NCBI GenBank assembly: GCA_964568525.1
Contig: CAZMPM010000001.1
Span: 1 to 64,000, forward strand
DNA: 64,000 nucleotides
Source: CAYZPB01 sp964568525
Lineage (GTDB): Bacteria; Bacillota; Bacilli; Tepidibacillales; Tepidibacillaceae
Direction: 5' to 3'
In this document: positions 17,878-26,939 of the stretch, one piece after another
Numbering within the stretch: position 1 is the stretch's first letter
Layout: each line of letters starts with the position of its first letter
Translations under genes and position numbers: made by a program
Notes under the pieces: generated by a model
What the model was told of the DNA's origin: nothing
Databases searched by the model: none
The model's input: only the letters and a program-made list of their open reading frames with translations

Positions 17878-19653
17878 ATGGAATTACAAAGAACAGACCG
17901 TGCGGGTCTTTTAGGTGAAAAAGATATTGGCCGCGAAGTAGTACTTTCTGGCTGGGTTCAAAAGCGACGAGATTTAGGTGGAGTCATCTTTATTGATTTG
18001 CGCGATCGTAGTGGTATTGTACAACTTGTAATTAATCCAGAGAAATCTACATCAGCACATCAGGTGGCTGATCGTTTACGCAGCGAGTATGTGATTGCTG
18101 TCCAAGGGAAGGTAATTGCCCGTTCAGTTGAGACGGTTAATCCTCTGTTAGCGACAGGGAAAATTGAGCTTGAAGTGACTAAAATTGAACTAATTAATGA
18201 GGCTAAAAACCCACCATTCTTTATCCAAGACGGAATTGAAATTGATGAGTCGATTCGCTTAAAATATCGTTACCTTGATCTGCGCCGTGATGAGATGCAG
18301 AAAGTAATTTTCTTGCGTCATCAGACAACTAATTATCTTCGTAATTATTTAAATCAACATAATTTTATTGATATTGAAACACCAGTCCTGACAAAAAGCA
18401 CGCCGGAAGGGGCGCGTGATTATTTAGTTCCGAGTCGCGTACAGCCAGGTCATTTCTTTGCATTACCGCAGTCACCACAGCTTTTCAAACAACTCTTAAT
18501 GGTAGCTGGTTTTGAACGTTATTTTCAGATAACGCGTTGTTTCCGTGATGAAGACTTGCGTGCGGACCGTCAACCTGAATTTACTCAGTTGGATGTTGAG
18601 ATGTCGTTTATGCCACTTGTGGAATTCCATAATCTTATCGAAGAGATGATGACGGGACTTGTCGAGACGACTATTGGTTATAAGTGTGAGAGACCGTTTA
18701 CGCGCATGACTTACCAAGAAGCGATGGAGCGCTTTGGTTCCGATAAACCGGATTTACGTTTCGGGATCGAGCTTGTGAATGTGTCAGAAATTGTTCGCAA
18801 CAGTAATTTTAATGTGTTTAGCAAAGCGGTTGAAAGCGCCGGACAAGTTAAAGGGATTAACGCCAAAGGTTGTGCTGGATACAGCCGTAAAGATATTGAT
18901 AATTTGACAGCCTATGTTGCTGATTTCGGCGCAAAAGGGCTCGCTTGGCTTGCGATTGAGCAAGATGAACTGCGGGGACCGTTAGCGAAGATGCTGAGTC
19001 CGGAAGAACTAGACCAGATTAAAGCGGCATTAGCTGCGGAGGTTGGGGATCTTTTGTTATTTGTTGCTGACAAAAAAGATGTTGTTGCCGCTGCTTTAGG
19101 GGCGCTACGAGTAAAATTAGCGAACCGACTAGAAATGATTCCGAAAGGTACTTTCAAATTTGCTTGGATTACCGATTTTCCGTTATTTGAATATAGCGAA
19201 GAGGATAACCGCTATGTTGCCGCCCATCACCCGTTTACGATGCCGCATGCTGACGATATCGAGATAATGGAAAGCGATCCGGCAAATGCACGAGCGCAAT
19301 CCTATGACCTAGTCCTGAATGGTTATGAGTTAGGTAGTGGGAGCTTGCGGATTTATAAACGCGATTTACAGGAGCGGATGTTTAAAGTGTTAGGATTTAC
19401 TCTGGAACAGACAAGAGAGCAGTTTGGCTTCCTGTTAGAGGCGTTTGAGTACGGGACACCACCACATGGTGGAATTGCTTTAGGAATTGATCGGCTGGTA
19501 ATGGTTCTTGCTGGTCGCGACAACCTTCGTGATACGATTGCATTCCCGAAAACATCAAGTGCGAGCTGTTTATTAACTGGAGCACCGTCGCAAGTAGACC
19601 CAAAACAGCTGCGCGACTTAAGGATTGAACTAAAATTAAATGGAAAAAAATAA
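17878..19653 (+). CDS. aspS: Aspartyl-tRNA synthetase
   Basis: Class II synthetase of the long bacterial type, 591 aa. It has an N-terminal OB-fold (VVLSGWVQKRRDLGGVIFID), catalytic-core motifs TRCFRDEDLRADRQPEFTQ and GYELGSGSLRI, a GAD insertion domain, and motif 3 GTPPHGGIALGIDRLVM. AAAGGAG precedes the ATG. It follows hisS by 34 bp. Confidence 0.97.
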   Translation: MELQRTDRAGLLGEKDIGREVVLSGWVQKRRDLGGVIFIDLRDRSGIVQLVINPEKSTSAHQVADRLRSEYVIAVQGKVIARSVETVNPLLATGKIELEVTKIELINEAKNPPFFIQDGIEIDESIRLKYRYLDLRRDEMQKVIFLRHQTTNYLRNYLNQHNFIDIETPVLTKSTPEGARDYLVPSRVQPGHFFALPQSPQLFKQLLMVAGFERYFQITRCFRDEDLRADRQPEFTQLDVEMSFMPLVEFHNLIEEMMTGLVETTIGYKCERPFTRMTYQEAMERFGSDKPDLRFGIELVNVSEIVRNSNFNVFSKAVESAGQVKGINAKGCAGYSRKDIDNLTAYVADFGAKGLAWLAIEQDELRGPLAKMLSPEELDQIKAALAAEVGDLLLFVADKKDVVAAALGALRVKLANRLEMIPKGTFKFAWITDFPLFEYSEEDNRYVAAHHPFTMPHADDIEIMESDPANARAQSYDLVLNGYELGSGSLRIYKRDLQERMFKVLGFTLEQTREQFGFLLEAFEYGTPPHGGIALGIDRLVMVLAGRDNLRDTIAFPKTSSASCLLTGAPSQVDPKQLRDLRIELKLNGKK

Positions 19654-19663
19654 CATTCTTCTC

Positions 19664-19692
19664 TTGTCGTTAAATATTTGCTATGATACAAT
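19664..19692 (+). promoter_or_regulatory. Promoter of the 6S RNA gene
   Basis: TTGTCG (19664-19669), 17-bp spacer, TACAAT (19687-19692). Predicted start near 19699, exactly where the closing stem of the RNA begins. Confidence 0.6.
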
Positions 19693-19698
19693 TAAGAT

Positions 19699-19880
19699 AG
19701 CCCTGAGTTACAGGTGATTTCATAAGTTTTAATCCAACACTTTTTTTAGGGGATCTTGCGTTTTTAGATGGATAAGATGCGTTTGGCGAAAGCAAAGCGA
19801 CTATGAAATCTAAAATAGGGAACCCACCTGCGGAAGCGGGTTTAAAACGGCGAAAGCACGGTTAACATGGGGCTAATCTG
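19699..19880 (+). ncRNA. ssrS: 6S RNA (RNA polymerase-binding regulator)
   Basis: There is no open frame here. A rod-like fold is visible. The closing stem is AGCCC (19699-19703) with GGGCT (19870-19874), and a distal stem is GATTTCATA (19716-19724) with TATGAAATC (19802-19810). The strand between them, TGAGTTACAGGT, would be the template side of the central bubble. The 5' part (CCCTGAG then GATTTCATA) resembles the E. coli 6S pattern as I recall it. B. subtilis carries 6S-1 (bsrA) at this same place, between aspS and the tcdA homologue. The 3' bubble side holds two hairpins with GGAA and GAAA loops. Length about 180 nt fits. A cis-acting leader of tcdA is the alternative. Confidence 0.68.
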
Positions 19881-19907
19881 TGATGAATATATTGTAAATT
19901 ACTAACT

Positions 19908-19938
19908 AGTCCTTAGCGTAAAGCTAAAGGACTTTTTT
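19908..19938 (+). terminator. Terminator between the 6S RNA and tcdA
   Basis: AGTCCTTAGC (19908-19917) pairs with GCTAAAGGACT (19923-19933), with one bulged A and a GTAAA loop; a T run follows. It ends 13 bp before tcdA, whose ribosome binding site lies just after it. Confidence 0.82.
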
Positions 19939-19951
19939 AGGAGGCCAGATA

Positions 19952-20650
19952 ATGCCGGATAGATTTCAACGATTGGGTTTATTAGTGGGTGCGGAGGGGC
20001 TGAAATGTCTAGAACAGAGTAGCGTTCTTGTTCTTGGTGTGGGCGGTGTTGGTTCCTTTGTTGTAGAGGCACTTGCGCGGTCGGCAGTTGGCAGACTCAT
20101 TCTCGTTGATATGGATGTAGTTGATATCAGCAATTTTAACCGTCAGCTCCACTCAACAGATGATACGATCGGACATCTAAAGGTTGAGGTAATGCGCGAC
20201 CGCATCCTAAAAATAAATCCGCGTTGTCAGGTTGAGATTTTGCCGCTATTTTATGATGCAACAGGTAATGAACAAATATTCTCTTATCAGCCCGACTACA
20301 TTGTTGATGCAATTGATACGATTACTAGTAAAGTTGACATTATAGTTGGGGCAAAAAGACGTGGTGTTCCGCTTATCTCATCAATGGGAGCAGCCAACAA
20401 ATTTGACCCCAGTCAGTTTGTGATTACTGATATTTCCAAAACACATATGGATCCAGTTGCAAAGATTATGAGGCGCTTACTTCGCGAGCGTGGTATATAT
20501 AAGGGTGTTCAAGTTGCTTTTTCGCCGGAACAACCGTTTAAAGTAATTGATGTTGAAAAAGGAGAAAGCCGACTGGGTAGCACTGCTTTTGTACCACCGG
20601 CTGCCGGCTTGTTGATTGCAAGTAAAGTTGTCAAGGACCTTCTTAGCTAG
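19952..20650 (+). CDS. tcdA: tRNA threonylcarbamoyladenosine dehydratase (E1-like)
   Basis: ATP-dependent enzyme that cyclises t6A at tRNA position 37 to ct6A. It is a ThiF/MoeB-like Rossmann protein of 232 aa with VLGVGGVGSFVVEALARS near the start, VDMDVVDISNFNRQLH, and DAIDTITSK. The terminal helix region FVPPAAGLLIASKVVKDLL matches YrvM/TcdA. An AGGAGG site precedes the ATG. It converges on the next gene with one base between the stop codons. Confidence 0.9.
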   Translation: MPDRFQRLGLLVGAEGLKCLEQSSVLVLGVGGVGSFVVEALARSAVGRLILVDMDVVDISNFNRQLHSTDDTIGHLKVEVMRDRILKINPRCQVEILPLFYDATGNEQIFSYQPDYIVDAIDTITSKVDIIVGAKRRGVPLISSMGAANKFDPSQFVITDISKTHMDPVAKIMRRLLRERGIYKGVQVAFSPEQPFKVIDVEKGESRLGSTAFVPPAAGLLIASKVVKDLLS

Positions 20651-20651
20651 T

Positions 20652-21413
20652 TTAAAGTTGTTTGCGATTTAATGCATAAACACTTGCCACAAAACAGAGA
20701 ACGATTAAGATTACCGCAAAAACTATGCTAAAACCAGTATTAACAGTGGTCTGACCAAGTAGCATTGACTGACTTACTGTTAATAAATATGATGGTAGAA
20801 ACCAAAATTTTATATAAAATGAAGCGATAAGTGAAAAAATAATTGTGAGTAGTATTGTAATGCCACCGGCAGCGATACTACTTTTTAATATTGTTGATAG
20901 TAAAAGATTGATTGCAACAAATATCAAGAGATAAAGAATCATTACTCCGCTGCTCTGGATAAGCGGTAGCCACTCGCTTTCGCCAATTAGTGCAGTTGTA
21001 TAATACTTGCCGACCAACACGCCAAAGCTAAAGCTAATAATTGTTAGCGTAAAATAAAGAGCCCATTTAGACAGTAGGTAACTAGATCGGCGAATCGGCT
21101 TGATTAGGATGGTTTCAGCGACACCGCTTTTGATCTCGTTACTAATCGCTCCCATTGAGATTAAAATGATAATTATTAGACCAACCTGCGTTAGTTGACC
21201 GTAAATAGTATAAATCGTCTCCGCTGGTGTTGGGATTGGTATCTGAATTATTGCTCCTTCGGAGAAGGTAGCAAGTTTCATAATATCAGGCAGATAATAA
21301 AAAGTGATAGGTTGCAAAGCTGCCAACAGGATAAAAACGATTGGCACGATAATTAACTTATAATTGTGTAAAGCTTCAAGAAACTCTTTTTTTGTTAATG
21401 CTAGTAGTTGCAT
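20652..21413 (-). CDS. ABC-2 type permease (YxlG-like)
   Basis: Membrane subunit of 253 aa with six likely helices, for example IIVPIVFILLAALQPITFYY, LIIIILISMGAIS and a C-terminal VFAVILIVLCFVASVYAL. The N-terminal LTKKEFLEALHNYKL is usual for ABC-2 permeases. Its ATG overlaps the stop of the ATPase gene by one base (TAATG), so translation is coupled. The substrate cannot be read from sequence; in B. subtilis the homologous YxlFG set is linked to sigma-Y control, but no sigma factor is seen here. Confidence 0.82.
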   Translation of the reverse strand: MQLLALTKKEFLEALHNYKLIIVPIVFILLAALQPITFYYLPDIMKLATFSEGAIIQIPIPTPAETIYTIYGQLTQVGLIIIILISMGAISNEIKSGVAETILIKPIRRSSYLLSKWALYFTLTIISFSFGVLVGKYYTTALIGESEWLPLIQSSGVMILYLLIFVAINLLLSTILKSSIAAGGITILLTIIFSLIASFYIKFWFLPSYLLTVSQSMLLGQTTVNTGFSIVFAVILIVLCFVASVYALNRKQL

Positions 21414-22333
21414 TATTTTTTCACCACCCTTAAGAAGATATCCTCTAGCTTCGGCTCCTCAATTGAAAAAGAGCTGAAAGCGGCATCATGGTTGATTAAT
21501 AGAACAGGCAACTTTTGTAGGGCCTCGGCTTGATTATTAATGCAAACTATTAATTTGTTCGCTTCCAAATTAGCTGATGTGACCCATGGCTGTGCTGCAA
21601 CCACCTCGGTTATATTTGGTACCAAATTGATCAAATTAACCTTAATTACAGGTTCCATATACTTTTGTTTTAAGTTTACTAACTCATCATCAATTATTTT
21701 ACGCCCTTGATCGAGAATAATTATGTCATCACAAAGGTTCTCTGCATCGTGCAATATGTGCGTTGAGAGAATAATGGTTGTTTCTTTCTTCAATTCTTGT
21801 AAAAGTTTAATGATTTGATAACGGCCTTCCGGATCGAGCGAGGAGACCGGTTCATCCAATATTAACAGCTCAGGGCGATGGATGAAAGCTTGTGCAATCC
21901 CTAAGCGTTGTCTCATCCCACCTGAGTAATTGCCGATTTTTTTATTATGTTCTTTTTCTAAACCGAAGGTTGTTAACAATTCCTTAACACGTTCTTTTTT
22001 ATGAGGAGCAGGTAACCTGTACAGATCAGCGACATAGTTGAGAAACTCTTTGCCAGTCATCCAGTCATAAAAACGTGGCGACTGTGCTAGGTAGCCAAGC
22101 TGCTGTTTATATGCTGTTGTCTGCGGGTCGATTATACGGTCATTCAAGCGGATTTCGCCAGCAGTTGCGGTGATTAAGCCAACCAAAATTTTAAGCGTAG
22201 TCGTTTTGCCGGCGCCGTTAACGCCGATTAAACCAGTGCATCGACCTTTGCGAAAGTGACAGCTTAGATTATCTAAGGCTAGCTGGTGTCCATATTTTTT
22301 GGAAATATTATTTAGCGTAAAATACTGCTCCAT
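21413..22333 (-). CDS. ABC transporter ATP-binding protein (YxlF-like)
   Basis: ATPase of 306 aa. Walker A is GVNGAGKTT, the signature YSGGMRQRLGIAQAF, Walker B LLILDEPVSSLDPEG, and the switch histidine is in LSTHILHD. The extra C-terminal 80 residues are common in ABC-2 export ATPases. It starts one base inside the stop of the small upstream gene (TAATG), and GGAGG lies before it. Confidence 0.92.
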   Translation of the reverse strand: MEQYFTLNNISKKYGHQLALDNLSCHFRKGRCTGLIGVNGAGKTTTLKILVGLITATAGEIRLNDRIIDPQTTAYKQQLGYLAQSPRFYDWMTGKEFLNYVADLYRLPAPHKKERVKELLTTFGLEKEHNKKIGNYSGGMRQRLGIAQAFIHRPELLILDEPVSSLDPEGRYQIIKLLQELKKETTIILSTHILHDAENLCDDIIILDQGRKIIDDELVNLKQKYMEPVIKVNLINLVPNITEVVAAQPWVTSANLEANKLIVCINNQAEALQKLPVLLINHDAAFSSFSIEEPKLEDIFLRVVKK

Positions 22334-22521
22334 TAATAATTCCTCCGTCCGACGATAAAGTAGATAATTGGTCCGAGCATATTAAGCAAGAGAATAATTA
22401 AGACCCAAATAATTTTTTTGTCTCTCGGCAAGACCTGTTTAGATAAACTGACAAGAGCGAGAATTTGCAAAAATACCTGTAATACTATTAATGGTAATAA
22501 AAGCATCCAATCAATCTCCAT
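22333..22521 (-). CDS. Small two-helix PLDc_N-domain protein (YxlE-like)
   Basis: Protein of 62 aa with two helices (about 6-26 and 37-56). The pattern ending in NMLGPIIYFIVGRRNY is that of the PLDc_N family, the N-terminal membrane part of cardiolipin synthases, here free-standing. B. subtilis YxlE has this size and place before YxlFG and acts against sigma-Y. I chose the ATG at 22521 because AGGGGGTG sits just before it; a longer in-frame start has no such site. First gene of a three-gene coupled operon. Confidence 0.78.
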   Translation of the reverse strand: MEIDWMLLLPLIVLQVFLQILALVSLSKQVLPRDKKIIWVLIILLLNMLGPIIYFIVGRRNY

Positions 22522-22715
22522 ACTGCACCCCCTAATAAAACAATCAGCATTGCGTCTAAAGATTATTATATCGAAATCCAACTATAATTCTATTATTATA
22601 TTTAAATAATAAGATAAGTTTAATAAACTCTGAAAAATGCTGATAAATCTGTTAAAATATAAAGATAAATAATCACTAAATTTTGCGCACTCAGAATTTT
22701 AATGGAGTGGTTTTA

Positions 22716-23291
22716 ATGAGATTGGGAATTGATATTGACGGTACAATTAAATATACGCATCGAGCGGCAATCGAAATTTATAATCGAGTGCTTAATCGTG
22801 ATGTTAAGGAACAAGATGTAACGACCTACCTCTTGGACGAACCTTATGGTTTGAGCGATGAGGAAGGTAGGAAATTATGGTTACGGCTTGAGGCGGAGAT
22901 TTATCAGATCGGTAAGCCGCTGGAGTATTCTGCTGATACGCTAAAAAGGTTGGAGCAGGAAGGCTGCGAAATTTATTATATTACTGCGCGCCCGAATGGT
23001 AAGATTGTACAGGAGATTACTGAAGAGTGGTTAATGAAATATAATTTTCCCTATGCTAACAAGCTTTTCATGAACTCTCAGGACAAAGCAAAGATCGCCA
23101 TAGATAATAAGATTGATCTTTTCTTTGAGGACGACCCGATGCATATTAGGAATCTAATCACTAACGGAATTCCAACGGTAGTTATGGATTGGCCGTATAA
23201 TCGATTAGTTCCCAGCGAAATTCCACGGATTAAAGATTGGCTTGAAGGATTTAATTATGTAAAAAGTATACAGAAGAAGGTGCATTCATGA
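22716..23291 (+). CDS. HAD-family 5'-nucleotidase (NT5C type, YqfW-like)
   Basis: Putative phosphatase of 191 aa. HAD motif I is GIDIDGTIKY at the N-terminus, motif II YYITARPNG, and the acid pair of motif IV is in FFEDDPMHI. The size and pattern fit the NT5C/YqfW group of nucleotidases; the true substrate is unknown. The ATG at 22716 follows a TGGAGTGG site; the longer frame upstream has none. The stop overlaps the ATG of the threonine aldolase (ATGA). Confidence 0.78.
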   Translation: MRLGIDIDGTIKYTHRAAIEIYNRVLNRDVKEQDVTTYLLDEPYGLSDEEGRKLWLRLEAEIYQIGKPLEYSADTLKRLEQEGCEIYYITARPNGKIVQEITEEWLMKYNFPYANKLFMNSQDKAKIAIDNKIDLFFEDDPMHIRNLITNGIPTVVMDWPYNRLVPSEIPRIKDWLEGFNYVKSIQKKVHS

Positions 23292-24316
23292 GAATTATCG
23301 ATTTGCGTAGTGATACTGTAACAAAACCAACTGATGAGATGAGAGAGGCTAGTTTTCGTGCTGAGGTTGGCGATGATGTCTACGGTGAAGATCCAACAGT
23401 GAACCATCTAGAGGAATTAGCTGCTTCGATGTTGGGTAAGGAAGCGGGACTTTTTGTGACAAGTGGAACGCAAGGAAATCAGATAGCTGTTTTAACGCAT
23501 ACGCGCCCAGGAGAAGAGATCATTCTTGAGGCTGAGTCGCATATTTTTTACTATGAGGCGGCAGCGGTGGCGGCGTTATCCGGGGTACAGACACGTATCA
23601 TTAAAGGCACTCATGGAATGATGCCAGTACCCGAAATTGTAGCAGCAATTCGCGAAGAAGATTTACATGTTCCGCGAACCTCACTAATCTGTCTGGAAAA
23701 CACCCATAACCGCGCCGGCGGTGCAGTTTTGCCGGTAGAATATATGAAAAATGTATATCACAGTAAGCGGCAAGAGATACCAATTCACCTTGATGGTGCA
23801 AGGATTTTTAATGCAGCAGTGGCTCTTGGCGTTGATGTAAAAGAGCTGGCACAATATGCTGACACAGTCCAATTCTGTTTGTCAAAAGGCCTCAGTGCCC
23901 CGGTTGGGTCGTTGCTGGTTGGCCCGCGAGATTTTATTAATCGTGCACGCAAAATGCGCAAACGCTTAGGCGGTGGAATGCGCCAAGCGGGAGTGATTGC
24001 TGCACCAGGAATCGTTGCTTTAACTACGATGGTGGAACGGTTAAGTGAGGACCACCGCTTGGCCAAAATTATGGCGATTGGGTTGGCGGAAATTCCTGGA
24101 ATATCGCTTGATGTTGACCGCATTGCAACTAATATTATTATCGCCGATATTGGCGGATTGAACACTACACCAACTGATTTTATTAAACAATTGGCTGAGT
24201 CCGGTGTTTTAGTTAGTAATTTTGGCAAGCAGTTAGTGCGTTTTACAACGCATCGTCATATTACGGAGAGCGATGTAGAATATGTACTGGAGCAAGTGAA
24301 ACGATTAGCAAATTAG
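23288..24316 (+). CDS. ltaE: Low-specificity L-threonine aldolase
   Basis: PLP enzyme splitting L-threonine or allo-threonine into glycine and acetaldehyde. It is 342 aa, beginning IIDLRSDTVTKPTDEM with GDDVYGEDPTVN, HLDGARIFNA, and the PLP lysine in FCLSKGLSAPVGSLL, followed by RKRLGGGMRQAG. The 4-bp ATGA overlap couples it to the nucleotidase gene. Confidence 0.95.
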   Translation: MRIIDLRSDTVTKPTDEMREASFRAEVGDDVYGEDPTVNHLEELAASMLGKEAGLFVTSGTQGNQIAVLTHTRPGEEIILEAESHIFYYEAAAVAALSGVQTRIIKGTHGMMPVPEIVAAIREEDLHVPRTSLICLENTHNRAGGAVLPVEYMKNVYHSKRQEIPIHLDGARIFNAAVALGVDVKELAQYADTVQFCLSKGLSAPVGSLLVGPRDFINRARKMRKRLGGGMRQAGVIAAPGIVALTTMVERLSEDHRLAKIMAIGLAEIPGISLDVDRIATNIIIADIGGLNTTPTDFIKQLAESGVLVSNFGKQLVRFTTHRHITESDVEYVLEQVKRLAN

Positions 24317-24340
24317 TTGTTCCAAGAAAGTTGTGATTAG

Positions 24341-25663
24341 ATGGACTTGTTTTCACGAGATATAGGAAAATATGCACCGCTAGCTGATCGCTTACGTCCA
24401 AGAACGATTGAAGAGTTTATTGGTCAAGAACAGATTATTGGCGAAGGGAAACTGTTGCGCAGGGCAATTGAGGCTGATCAATTAAGCTCTTTAATTCTCT
24501 ACGGTCCTTCGGGAACTGGCAAAACCAGTCTTGCTTACGTAATTAGCCAGATGACAAGCAGTAATTTTATTCGGCTAAATGCTGTTAGCACCGGTGTTAA
24601 AGAGGTGCGCGATATTATCAAACAGGCGAGAGATGACCTGCATCTGCATGGACGTAAAACAATCCTTTTTTTAGATGAGATTCATCGTTTTAATAAGGCA
24701 CAACAGGATGCGTTACTTCCTTCGGTTGAAAATGGCGAGATTATTCTGATTGGTGCGACAACTGAGAATCCGTATTTTGAAGTGAATTCGGCTTTATTGT
24801 CGCGAAGTAAGATTTTTCGACTGGAACCGCTATCGGAAAAGGATATTGAGGCGGCACTGCTCATGGCGATTAAGGATAAAGAGCGTGGACTAGGTTATTA
24901 TCAGATTGAATTTAGTGATGAAGCGATTGACCATCTAGTTGTTTCGGCAAACGGTGATTTAAGAATCGCTTTAAACGCTCTAGAATTGGCTGTAACGACG
25001 ACTGAAAAGGATTCGAGAGGAATTGTTGTAATAGATAAAGAAGTTGCCGTGGACTCGATTCAAAAGCCTGCGATGCGTTATGATACTGGCGATCAGCGCT
25101 ATGATATTATCAGTGCTTTTATCAAATCGATTCGTGGTAGTGAGACCGATGCAGCACTCTACTGGTTGGCGAGAATGATCGAGTCTGGTGAAGATCCTAA
25201 ATTGGTGGTTCGCCGATTAATCGTGCACGCTTCAGAAGATATTGGCATGGCTAATCCGCAAGCCCTTGAACAGGCGGTGGCGGCGCTTCATGCATTAAAT
25301 TTTGTGGGATTGCCGGAGGCGGGAATTAATATTGCTCAGGCGGTTATTTATTTATGCGAGAGTCCAAAGTCAAACTCAGTAATTACAGCAATTGATCTGG
25401 CGTTCCATGATGTTCGTTCAGGGTTGTTGGGTGGGGTGCCGATTCATTTGCGGGATGGCAGTTATGCAGGTGCAAAGGAACTCGGACATGGTGTGGACTA
25501 TAAATATCCCCATGATTATCCTAATCATTATGTCGAACAAGATTATTTCCCTGAGGGGATGGAAAAGGCGCAATATTATCAACCGAGTGACCAGGGAATG
25601 GAAGAGAAGCTACAGAAGAGAAGAAGACAGTTTAAAGCAAATCCAGCTGACGATACTGAGTGA
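24341..25663 (+). CDS. rarA: Replication-associated recombination ATPase RarA
   Basis: AAA+ clamp-loader-like protein (RarA/MgsA/WRNIP1) that acts at stalled forks. It has 440 aa. N-terminal features are PLADRLRPRTIEEFIGQEQI, Walker A LYGPSGTGKTSLAY and Walker B ILFLDEIHRFNKAQQD. The C-terminal tetramer domain includes DPKLVVRRLIVHASEDIGMA and GHGVDYKYPHDYPNHYV. The cysteine desulfurase follows after 13 bp. Confidence 0.96.
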   Translation: MDLFSRDIGKYAPLADRLRPRTIEEFIGQEQIIGEGKLLRRAIEADQLSSLILYGPSGTGKTSLAYVISQMTSSNFIRLNAVSTGVKEVRDIIKQARDDLHLHGRKTILFLDEIHRFNKAQQDALLPSVENGEIILIGATTENPYFEVNSALLSRSKIFRLEPLSEKDIEAALLMAIKDKERGLGYYQIEFSDEAIDHLVVSANGDLRIALNALELAVTTTEKDSRGIVVIDKEVAVDSIQKPAMRYDTGDQRYDIISAFIKSIRGSETDAALYWLARMIESGEDPKLVVRRLIVHASEDIGMANPQALEQAVAALHALNFVGLPEAGINIAQAVIYLCESPKSNSVITAIDLAFHDVRSGLLGGVPIHLRDGSYAGAKELGHGVDYKYPHDYPNHYVEQDYFPEGMEKAQYYQPSDQGMEEKLQKRRRQFKANPADDTE

Positions 25664-25676
25664 AAGAGGGAATAGT

Positions 25677-26825
25677 GTGAGTAGATCGATTTATTTAGAT
25701 AATAGCGCTACTACTGCAATGCTGCCTGAGGTAATTGCCAAAATGCAGCCTTTTTTTGCTGATCGCTACGGCAATCCGTCAAGCATTCATGGGATTGGGC
25801 AAGCCGTACGTGCGCCGATGGAGGAGGCGCGTATTAGTGTTGCTGCTGCTTTAAAAGTTGATCCGGTTCGGATTATCTTTACTAGCGGCGGTACTGAAAG
25901 TAATCATTTAGCGGTTATCGGTGCGGCGCTAGCTAATAGGGACGCTGGTCAGGAGATCATTATCTCGCGGATTGAGCATCCAGCAGTAGCTGGTGCGGCT
26001 GAGTTTTTGCGGGAATTGGGATTTACTATTAGATATTTACCAGTAGATCAGACGGGTAAAGTTATACTTGATGAGTTAGTAGCAATGCTGACTAACAAAA
26101 CGATACTTGTCAGCATTATATATGCAAATAATGAGTTTGGCACAATCCAGGATATTACAGTGATTGGGAATTTATTACGCGAGCGGGGGATATTGTTTCA
26201 CACGGATGCGGTGCAGGCGTTTCCCGTTATTGCCATTAATGCTGCTGAATTTCCAGTTGATTTACTGTCAGTGTCCGCGCATAAGCTAAATGGACCCAAG
26301 GGTGTCGGTGCTTTATATGTTAGAAAAGGTGTGAAGCTGCAACCGCTTTTTGTTGGTTTTCAAGAGCGCAAACGACGAGCTGGGACGGAGAATGTAGCGG
26401 GGATAATTGGATTTGCTGAAGCTTGTCGGATTTTGCTAGAGAATCGTGATGAGAAATTAACACAATTTGTTAAATATCGTAACTACATGCTGGAGCAACT
26501 GGCATTGGAGTTGAAGCCTGAGGAGTACCGGGTTAATGGTCACTTGACTGATGTTGTGCCGAGTATTCTCAATCTTAGCTTTCCTGGCATTGATAGCCAT
26601 ACGATGATTACGCTTCTCGATTTAAAAGGGGTAGCAGTTTCTGGCGGTTCAGCCTGTGCAGCGGGTACTACTGACATCTCTAAAGTTATGCAGGCATTAA
26701 ATTTGCCGGAGGAAATAGTGAAATCTACGATTCGGATTAGCTATGGTATTCTAAATACTATGGAAGAAGTAGAATTGGGAACGCGTGTACTAGTTAATCT
26801 TGTTAAGTCACGACGTTCAGGTTAG
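25677..26825 (+). CDS. Cysteine desulfurase (IscS/NifS family)
   Basis: PLP enzyme taking sulfur from cysteine for Fe-S clusters or tRNA thiolation. It has 382 aa from a GTG (25677) behind AGAGGGA. It starts SIYLDNSATTAML, and then shows FTSGGTESNH, the PLP lysine in SVSAHKLNGPKGVGALY, RAGTENVAGIIGF, and the catalytic cysteine in SGGSACAAG. In Bacillus the neighbour (YrvO) serves MnmA, but no mnmA follows here, so the acceptor is open. A longer in-frame upstream extension overlaps rarA and is unlikely. Confidence 0.92.
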   Translation: MSRSIYLDNSATTAMLPEVIAKMQPFFADRYGNPSSIHGIGQAVRAPMEEARISVAAALKVDPVRIIFTSGGTESNHLAVIGAALANRDAGQEIIISRIEHPAVAGAAEFLRELGFTIRYLPVDQTGKVILDELVAMLTNKTILVSIIYANNEFGTIQDITVIGNLLRERGILFHTDAVQAFPVIAINAAEFPVDLLSVSAHKLNGPKGVGALYVRKGVKLQPLFVGFQERKRRAGTENVAGIIGFAEACRILLENRDEKLTQFVKYRNYMLEQLALELKPEEYRVNGHLTDVVPSILNLSFPGIDSHTMITLLDLKGVAVSGGSACAAGTTDISKVMQALNLPEEIVKSTIRISYGILNTMEEVELGTRVLVNLVKSRRSG

Positions 26826-26861
26826 TGTATAATATTTACATAAAGTGCTGTGCGGGGCAAG

Positions 26862-26890
26862 TTGACAAGCATTAGACCGCTGGTTATAAT
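26862..26890 (+). promoter_or_regulatory. Consensus sigma-A promoter of alaS operon
   Basis: Perfect TTGACA (26862-26867), 17-bp spacer, perfect TATAAT (26885-26890). Predicted start near 26897, giving a leader of only about 40 nt, too short for a T-box. Confidence 0.9.
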
Positions 26891-26939
26891 AATTTTCAAA
26901 TTGTTTTAAATGATAAATTACTAATGGAGGAATCGATTG

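Noticed and set aside
25392..25676. Upstream extension of the cysteine desulfurase frame into rarA
   Set aside because: It reads rarA in another frame; the GTG at 25677 has a proper ribosome site and matches the family N-terminus.
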